Assembly (NCBI RefSeq): GCF_002101815.1
Contig: NZ_LQPM01000013.1
Coordinates: 434,001 to 498,000 of the forward strand
Direction of reading: 5' to 3'
Length of the DNA stretch: 64,000 nt
Source of the DNA: Mycobacterium paraense
Lineage (GTDB): Bacteria; Actinomycetota; Actinomycetes; Mycobacteriales; Mycobacteriaceae
How positions within the stretch are numbered: the stretch's first letter is position 1; every line of letters begins with the position of its first letter. A program made the translations under genes and the position numbers. A model generated the notes under the pieces. That model searched no databases. It was given only the letters and a program-made list of their open reading frames with translations, and was not told where the DNA came from. Below are positions 59,026 through 64,000 of the stretch, piece after piece.

Positions 59026-60060
59026 TCAGCCCGCGACGAGGTCGCGGCGCTGGGTGAACTTGATGTCCAGGCTGCGCAGGTGGGTCTGCAGCCCGGCGTC
59101 CTGGATGGGGATCAGGTGGGCCGGGGTGTCCGTCTCGTTGTAGTGGGCGTGCCACATGCCGGGCGGGGTGGTGAAGGCGCCCCCGGCACGCCAGTCGACC
59201 CGGATCGGGTCGACGATGTCGCCGCGCTCGTCGAGGCGGGTGCCCAGCAGCGTGTAGCAGCCGCTGGGCGGCGCGTCGAGGATCAGGTCCAGCGCCACCG
59301 ACTGGTGCCGGTGTGGGCGCTGCTCCTGCTGCGGCGGCAGCACCCCGAACATCGCCCACAGCACGTGGGTGATGGTCATCGTCTGCTCCTGGTTGGCGTT
59401 GGCCAGCAGCACGCTGACCCGGCTCTTCTCATTGGCGCCGGGGCGGGCGGCGATCTCCTCCAGCTTGGCCACCGCGTCGGCCCGGCAGAACTTCGTCGCG
59501 CGGAACCGCGGCTCGGTGGCCTGCGCGCCGAGGTAGCGCAGCAGCGGCTCGTCGTGGACCCAGTACATGGCCGTCTCGGCGTCGGCGTAGAACACCGAGT
59601 GCGTGCCCGCGGGCAGGGTCAAGAAGTCGCCCTTCTCCCACTTGACGAGGTGGCCGTTGATGGCCGCGAAGCCGCGCCCGTACAGCACGTAGTACAGCTG
59701 CGAGGTGGCGTTGGGGCTGGCGTCGACCTGCTCGCCGGGGCGGATGCGGACGAAGTTGGCCAGCAGCGCGGGGCTGGTGGCCGGGCCGGTCCGGATGCCC
59801 AGCTCTGCCGACAGGTCCAACGGGTACACACCGGTGGGCCGATCGACGTAGATCTCCGGATCGAAGCGGGTAATCGGGACCTGCGGCGCGTGTCCCGATC
59901 CGATCGGGTTGGCGGCCTTCGAGTACTCGAAGTAGCACGCGTCGTCGGCCCAGTCTTCGAACCGGCCCTCGAAGCCGTATTCGGCGACGTTGGTCATCGG
60001 CGCGGGGACGGTCGGGTCCAGGTTGGGGACGACCGATTGATTCGTTTCCACGAGGGACAT
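59026..60060 (-). CDS. Bicupin, gentisate-dioxygenase-like
   Basis: A 344-residue protein of two cupin domains. The first (about 100-180) has YYVLYGRGFAAING and GDFLTLPAGTHSVFY; the second (about 235-325) has RPHRHQSVALDLIL and TTPPGMWHAHYNE, which together supply three histidines and would bind Fe(II). The layout is that of gentisate or 1-hydroxy-2-naphthoate dioxygenases, so ring cleavage of an aromatic acid is possible. GAAGGG 8 bases upstream of ATG. Divergent from a GntR regulator, with shared TGTATC repeats between. Confidence 0.78.
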   Translation of the reverse strand: MSLVETNQSVVPNLDPTVPAPMTNVAEYGFEGRFEDWADDACYFEYSKAANPIGSGHAPQVPITRFDPEIYVDRPTGVYPLDLSAELGIRTGPATSPALLANFVRIRPGEQVDASPNATSQLYYVLYGRGFAAINGHLVKWEKGDFLTLPAGTHSVFYADAETAMYWVHDEPLLRYLGAQATEPRFRATKFCRADAVAKLEEIAARPGANEKSRVSVLLANANQEQTMTITHVLWAMFGVLPPQQEQRPHRHQSVALDLILDAPPSGCYTLLGTRLDERGDIVDPIRVDWRAGGAFTTPPGMWHAHYNETDTPAHLIPIQDAGLQTHLRSLDIKFTQRRDLVAG

Positions 60061-60089
60061 GACGAGTACCCTTCGGTTGAGGTGCGTCT

Positions 60090-60117
60090 TGTATCCTCAA
60101 TGTATCTATCTTGTATC
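60090..60117. promoter_or_regulatory. Three TGTATC direct repeats at 11-bp spacing
   Basis: TGTATC occurs at 60090-60095, 60101-60106 and 60112-60117, one helical turn apart, so all three lie on the same face. They stand 30-57 bases upstream of the bicupin gene. An inverted GATAC half occurs near 60176, closer to the GntR gene. Confidence 0.5.
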
Positions 60118-60280
60118 TCAGCTGTCAACCGCGGTCGGCCGGGTGTTCGTTTGGTGTACCTTCAGGGACGCAACTGGGATACGACTTAGCTGCAAGACGT
60201 AGCCGCAAGGAAGGGGCGGGCCGACGGAACCACGGGCGGGCACGGCCAAGGACCGGGCGCTTCAGTACGTCAAGACACGG

Positions 60281-60877
60281 GTGCTCACCGGCCAATTTCC
60301 GGGCGGGGAGCTGATCAGCGAGGGCGACGTCGCCACCGCGCTGGGCATGTCGCGGACGCCGGTGCGCGAGGCGTTCCTGCGCCTCGAGGCCGAAGGGCTG
60401 CTGCGGTTGTACCCGCAGCGCGGCGCGCTCGTCGTCCCGGTGTCGCCCGACGAGGCGCGCGCGGTCATCGAGGCCCGGCTGGTGCTGGAGCAGTTCGCGA
60501 CGGCCAAGGTGGCCGGGCGCGGCCCCGGCGCCCGCGCGGCGATCTACGAACGCCTGGCGGGCGAGCTGAAGCGGCAGCGCGATGCCGCCGCCGCGGACGA
60601 TTGGCGCGAGTTCCTGGACGCCGACCGCGCCTTCCACACCGTCACCCTGGAGGAGTCCGGGAACGCCATCGTGTCCGGCTTCTACTCGTCGCTGCGGGAC
60701 CGTCAGATGCGGATGATCGGCGAATCGGCGCTGGGCGATCCCCACCGGATGGCGACGATCATGGACGAGCACCGCGGCATCGCCGAGGCGCTGCGCGACG
60801 GCGACCTGCCGCGCGCCCAGGAGGCGGTGCGCGCGCACCTGGCCAGCACCGGACGGGCCATCGGCATCGCGCCTTGA
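60281..60877 (+). CDS. GntR-family (FadR/FCD) regulator, start uncertain
   Basis: FCD-type GntR regulator of at least 198 residues: winged helix (ISEGDVATALGMSRTPVREAFLRL), then an FCD effector domain with helices from about 65 on and ligand-type residues DRAFHTVTLEESGN and HRGIAEAL. GTG at 60281 is the first standard start, but the first helix of the winged domain (AKDRALQYVKTR) is encoded just upstream, in frame from 60203 with no ATG, GTG or TTG. A strong AAGGAAGGGG lies 7 bases before an ACG at 60224, so a rare start there is plausible. Likely controls the divergent bicupin and the downstream amidohydrolase. Confidence 0.82.
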   Translation: MLTGQFPGGELISEGDVATALGMSRTPVREAFLRLEAEGLLRLYPQRGALVVPVSPDEARAVIEARLVLEQFATAKVAGRGPGARAAIYERLAGELKRQRDAAAADDWREFLDADRAFHTVTLEESGNAIVSGFYSSLRDRQMRMIGESALGDPHRMATIMDEHRGIAEALRDGDLPRAQEAVRAHLASTGRAIGIAP

Positions 60878-60909
60878 CGCGGCGGGGCGCCGGTGGGACA
60901 ACTGGCGGT

Positions 60910-62055
60910 GTGACCCGCATCGTCGACTCGGACCAGCACCTCTACGAGGGCCGTGCGCTGTGGTCCGACCACATCGACTCGGCGGCGCGCGACGACGCGC
61001 TGAGCCTGGTCGACGACGGGCTCGGCTACACCTGGCTGAGCTGGCGCGGCGGCCGCCTCGCCCTGGCCGACGTCCACCTGCCCGGCGACACGGCGTCCTG
61101 TGGGGAGCACCGCAAGCGGCAGCGCGCCGGTGAGCCCGCCGCCTACCGCTACGACGAGGCGCTGCCGGCCGCGTACTGGGAGCCGACGGCGCGCTTGGGC
61201 TGGCTCGACGGCGCGGGGCTCGACGAGGCGGTGCTGTTCCCCAACTTCGGCCTGCTGTGGGAGCGCCGCCTCTCGTCGTCGCTCCCGGCGATGACCGCCA
61301 ACATGACGGCGTGGAACCGGTGGTGCGCGGTGGTGCGGGCCGAGGGCGGCGGGCGGCTGCACCCCGTCGCGCACTTGACGCTGCGCGACCCGGCCTGGCT
61401 CGAGGCCGAGCTCGACGCGCTGGCGGGCGCCGGGGTCACGCTGGCCATGATCGGCGCCGGACCGGTGGACGGCCGGGCGCTGTCGCACCCCGCGCACGAC
61501 CGGATCTGGGCGGCCTTCGCCGACCACGCCGTCACGCCGGTGTTCCACGTCGCCGACCAGGTCCGCGTCTTCGACGATTGCTGGTATTCCGACGATCCGG
61601 CCGAGGACCTGGTGCCCGCCACCGAGGCGGTGTTCCTGTGGGTGCCGCCGGCGCTGGCCCTGTCGGACCTGATCCTGCACGGCGTCTTCGACCGGCATCC
61701 GCGGCTGCGCTTCGGCGTGGTCGAGCTCAGCTCCGCCTGGGTGCCGCAGTTTCTGCTGATGCTGGACGGCGCCGCCGCGTTCACCGCCCAGCTCAACGGC
61801 AAGCCGGTGGCCCCGCTGGCCCGGCGACCGAGCGAGTACTTCCTCGACCACGTGCGGGTGTCCTCCTTCTCCTACGAGAACCCCAAGCAGCTGGCCACCC
61901 TGAGCGGTGACGTGTTCATGTTCTGCAGCGACTATCCCCACTCCGAGGGGACCGCCACCCCGCTGGACGACTACCGGCGGATGGGCTGCGCCGAGCCCGA
62001 CATGCCCGGCCTTTTTCACGGCAACGTCGACGCGCTGCTGCACGCGGCGTTCTAA
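60910..62055 (+). CDS. Amidohydrolase-2 family metal hydrolase
   Basis: A 381-residue TIM-barrel hydrolase or decarboxylase of the amidohydrolase-2 group. The first metal motif is DSDQHLYE (usually DxHxH), later elements are PVFHVADQ, the strand FGVVELSSAWVPQF and SDYPHSEGT with the terminal aspartate, as in uracil-catabolism and resorcylate-type decarboxylases. GTG at 60910 begins 33 bases after the GntR gene, so the two are cotranscribed. Together with the bicupin it suggests breakdown of an aromatic or amide compound; the substrate is unknown. Confidence 0.82.
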   Translation: MTRIVDSDQHLYEGRALWSDHIDSAARDDALSLVDDGLGYTWLSWRGGRLALADVHLPGDTASCGEHRKRQRAGEPAAYRYDEALPAAYWEPTARLGWLDGAGLDEAVLFPNFGLLWERRLSSSLPAMTANMTAWNRWCAVVRAEGGGRLHPVAHLTLRDPAWLEAELDALAGAGVTLAMIGAGPVDGRALSHPAHDRIWAAFADHAVTPVFHVADQVRVFDDCWYSDDPAEDLVPATEAVFLWVPPALALSDLILHGVFDRHPRLRFGVVELSSAWVPQFLLMLDGAAAFTAQLNGKPVAPLARRPSEYFLDHVRVSSFSYENPKQLATLSGDVFMFCSDYPHSEGTATPLDDYRRMGCAEPDMPGLFHGNVDALLHAAF

Positions 62056-62138
62056 CGCGCCTCAGGGCCGGTTCTCATCGCGGCGAAAGCTACGGCTGCG
62101 ATGGTGATCTCGCGGGGGCCGTCGCAGAGGTCGTGACC

Positions 62139-62537
62139 ATGAAAAACGTTGTGCTGCCCGCCGTGATCGGCCTCGTCGCCGCCGCCGCGCCGGTGCTGTC
62201 CCCGCCGGCGGCCCGGGCCGACATCGACTTCTACTGCAGGCCCGGATGCTGGGGCGCGATCGCGGCGTCGACCTCGGCCGGACAGGTGGCGATCCGGCAG
62301 AACTACCGGACCAGAAACCAGGCGGAGGACGCCGCGGTGTTGTGGTGCGACGTCACGGGCAAGACGAACGACTGCCAGGTGGTCGTCTCGGGACTGGGCT
62401 GTCTTTCGGTCGCGGAGAGCAGCGACGGCAAAACGCTGGCCGGACGGCAGGCGTTGTTCCAGGACGCGGCCGACGCGGCGGCCCTGGACGCCGCGGGCCC
62501 CGGCTCGACGATCGACCTCAACGGCTGCAGCGGCTGA
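62139..62537 (+). CDS. DUF4189 secreted protein
   Basis: A 132-residue exported protein: signal peptide about 1-28 (PPAARADI), then a DUF4189 domain with CWGAIAASTSAGQVAI, YRTRNQAEDAAVLWC, CQVVV and LGCLSV. Six cysteines in the mature part allow three disulfides. ATG at 62139 has AGAGG 8 bases upstream; GTG at 62133 is too close. Function unknown. Tail to tail with the DivIVA-motif gene, 4 bases apart. Confidence 0.8.
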   Translation: MKNVVLPAVIGLVAAAAPVLSPPAARADIDFYCRPGCWGAIAASTSAGQVAIRQNYRTRNQAEDAAVLWCDVTGKTNDCQVVVSGLGCLSVAESSDGKTLAGRQALFQDAADAAALDAAGPGSTIDLNGCSG

Positions 62538-62541
62538 CGCC

Positions 62542-62925
62542 TCAATCGGCGATCCAGCGGACCATGGTGGCGAACGTGTTGAGGATCCGGCGGCCCGTGG
62601 ACTCGGGGGCGCGGTCGCGCGCGTGCGAAGGGGCGGTGATCGCCGCGCCTGATCCCGGTTGCAGCTGGGCCGCAACGGCTTCAAGGAACGCGTCGACCTC
62701 GTCCTTGTTGTAGCCGCGCATCCCGATGGGCGGTTTGGAGAAGGCCACGTTGCGAACCTGCTCCGCGGTGAGGGCGCGGCCGGACGGATCCCGCAACGCC
62801 GCCTCCACGACGTCAAGAAATGCGTCGACCTCGTCCTCGTTGTAGCCGCGCATGCCGAGGGGCGGCTTGCCGAAGGCCACGTTGTGGACCTGCTCGGCGG
62901 TGAGACGGGCGTGTTCCATCCCCAC
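62542..62925 (-). CDS. Protein with two DivIVA-type motifs
   Basis: A 127-residue cytoplasmic protein with two copies of a DivIVA N-terminal motif: [20 protein letters not shown] at about 8-27, followed by [17 protein letters not shown], then [20 protein letters not shown] at about 53-72, followed by [18 protein letters not shown] polar tail follows. The membrane-curvature motif of DivIVA/Wag31 is present, but the long coiled coil is not. It may bind the cell pole or a Wag31-type partner; inference only. GTG at 62925 has GGTGAG at 5 bases; ATG at 62919 is the alternative. Confidence 0.8.
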   Translation of the reverse strand: MGMEHARLTAEQVHNVAFGKPPLGMRGYNEDEVDAFLDVVEAALRDPSGRALTAEQVRNVAFSKPPIGMRGYNKDEVDAFLEAVAAQLQPGSGAAITAPSHARDRAPESTGRRILNTFATMVRWIAD

Positions 62926-63052
62926 ATGGTCTCACCGCGGAACCGACGGCGACAGACATTGTTTGGGGGCACAAGGGGTTACAAGCCCGGCGGTTCGGGG
63001 AACCCGCAATCAGACGGCGCCCACTCGGGGAGCCGCTACGACAGGAGCTGCA

Positions 63053-63337
63053 ATGATCGGATCAATCATCCTGGCGATCATCGTGGGCGCCATCATCGGT
63101 GTGGTGGCCCGCCTCGTGATGCCGGGCAAGCAAAGCGTCGGCATGATCATGACGGTCGTGCTCGGCGCCGTCGGTGGCCTGATCGGTTCGGCGGTGGCCG
63201 CCCAGTTCGGCTACCACAACGCCAACGGCGGAATCGCCTGGATTCCCTTCTTCATCGGGGTCGCCGCGGCCGTCGTGCTCATCGCGATCTACGAGGCCGT
63301 GACGGGCCGCCGCCACCACACCGGCATGCCCCGGTAG
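63053..63337 (+). CDS. GlsB/YeaQ/YmgE-family membrane protein
   Basis: A 94-residue protein with three membrane helices (about 2-22, 32-52, 63-83) and the family motifs IVGAIIGVVARLVMPG and GAVGGLIGSAVA. Relatives are called transglycosylase-associated and are often stress-induced, but have no enzyme activity of their own. AGGAG 5 bases upstream of ATG. It lies tail to tail with add, 40 bases apart. Confidence 0.85.
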   Translation: MIGSIILAIIVGAIIGVVARLVMPGKQSVGMIMTVVLGAVGGLIGSAVAAQFGYHNANGGIAWIPFFIGVAAAVVLIAIYEAVTGRRHHTGMPR

Positions 63338-63377
63338 GTCGCTTCGACCCGTTTTCCGGACGGCTGGCGATCGACGA

Positions 63378-64000
63378 CTAACCGATCAGCACCGCGTAGC
63401 GCGGCTTGATCACCTCGTCGATGATCGCCAGCCGTTCGTCGAACGGGATGAAGGCCGACTTCATCGCGTTGATGGTGAACCGCTCCAGATCGCTCCACCC
63501 GTAGCCGAAAGCCTCGACCAGCCGGTACATTTCGAGGCTCATCGTGGTGTCGCTCATCAGGCGGTTGTCGGTGTTGACGGTCACCCGGAAGCGGGTGCGG
63601 GCCAGCAGATCGAACGGATGCTCGGCGATGCTCTTGACCGCCCCGGTCTGCACGTTCGAGCTGGGGCACAGCTCCAGCGGAATTCGCTTGTCCCGCAAGA
63701 TCGATGCCTGCTGGCCCAGCCGCACGCCACCGCCCTCGAGGACCTCGATGTCGTCGACGATGCGCACCCCGTGGCCCAGCCGGTCGGCGCCGCAGAACGC
63801 GATCGCCTCGTGGATGGACGGCAGGCCGAACGCCTCGCCGGCGTGAATGGTGAAGCGCGCGTTGTGGTCTCGCATGTACTCGAAGGCATCCAGGTGGCGC
63901 GTCGGCGGGTTGCCGGCCTCCGCCCCGGCGATGTCGAATCCGACGACTCCCTTGTCCCGGAACCGGATTGCCAGCTCGGCGATTTCGCGGGACACCGCGG
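63378..64000 (-). CDS. add: Adenosine deaminase, N-terminal part outside window
   Basis: The last 207 residues of adenosine deaminase; the gene runs off the right edge, and the ATG at 63995 is internal. Present are HAGEAFG (catalytic histidine-glutamate region), [15 protein letters not shown] and [13 protein letters not shown] with the metal-binding aspartate. It converts adenosine to inosine, feeding DeoD encoded in the same window. Ortholog of Rv3313c. Confidence 0.92.
   Translation of the reverse strand, partial: AVSREIAELAIRFRDKGVVGFDIAGAEAGNPPTRHLDAFEYMRDHNARFTIHAGEAFGLPSIHEAIAFCGADRLGHGVRIVDDIEVLEGGGVRLGQQASILRDKRIPLELCPSSNVQTGAVKSIAEHPFDLLARTRFRVTVNTDNRLMSDTTMSLEMYRLVEAFGYGWSDLERFTINAMKSAFIPFDERLAIIDEVIKPRYAVLIG

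Noticed and set aside
60111..60314. A 67-residue frame before the GntR gene as a leader peptide
   Set aside because: It overlaps the operator region and the GntR coding sequence, has no ribosome-binding site and no recognisable features.

Overview
The window is about 69-70 percent G+C, densely packed and rich in GTG/TTG starts. Its gene order follows the Rv3272-Rv3313c segment of Mycobacterium tuberculosis, and it carries PPE and PPE-MPTR genes, acyl-CoA carboxylase subunits, SigF/RsbW, SapM and DUF732 proteins. It is therefore a slow-growing non-tuberculous Mycobacterium, plausibly of the avium complex. The species call is inference from gene content and synteny; nothing was searched. No rRNA, tRNA, CRISPR array, insertion sequence or phage module was found, and no gene-free stretch exceeds about 250 bases.

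Layout. 1-4262: the end of a CoA-transferase, then a minus-strand signalling operon of a receiver-PP2C phosphatase, a CHASE3 histidine kinase and a single-domain response regulator, where M. tuberculosis has Rv3273. 4511-9488: fadE25, purE, purK, a GtrA-like protein, a PH-domain protein and birA. 9540-15357: the acyl-CoA carboxylase block (accD5, accE5, maf, sseA, a sufE-like gene, accA3). 15520-18528: the SigF island, with a STAS protein, sigF, rsbW and three small membrane proteins; two sites match the SigF promoter consensus. The lat-lrpA-pcd genes of M. tuberculosis are absent here. 18777-24821: a TetR regulator, lhr and nei1.

24853-41116 is mostly accessory: three DUF732 secreted proteins, an orphan pstS3, lpqC, a 70-residue secreted protein behind a nested hairpin, atsB overlapping an MgtA-type ATPase, a DUF5994 protein, a CBS-pair protein with a DosR-like box, a P1B-type ATPase fused to hemerythrin, two tandem PPE genes and a metallo-beta-lactamase-fold hydrolase. 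A ketosynthase-like C-terminal remnant lies at 41142-41297. 41325-56922 returns to the conserved backbone (rluA-like, glpD2, lpdA, a gamma-glutamylcyclotransferase-like gene, amiA1/amiB1, deoD, pmmB, upp, sapM, Rv3311). An HSL-type hydrolase, a PPE-MPTR gene and a cutinase are inserted, and phoY1 is missing between the rluA-like gene and glpD2.

56979-63337 is a second accessory block: two convergent Rv1481-like von Willebrand A proteins, a bicupin / GntR / amidohydrolase cluster with an 11-bp-phased operator candidate, a DUF4189 secreted protein, a double DivIVA-motif protein and a GlsB-type membrane protein. Adenosine deaminase runs off the right edge.

Functional themes are lipid metabolism (carboxylase subunits, FadE25, BirA to biotinylate AccA3), purine and nucleoside salvage (purK/E, deoD, upp, add), and stress signalling. 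For the last, phosphatase, sensor kinase, STAS protein, anti-sigma factor and SigF lie within 16 kb. Many genes start 6-8 nt after a TANNNT -10 element, suggesting widespread leaderless transcription.
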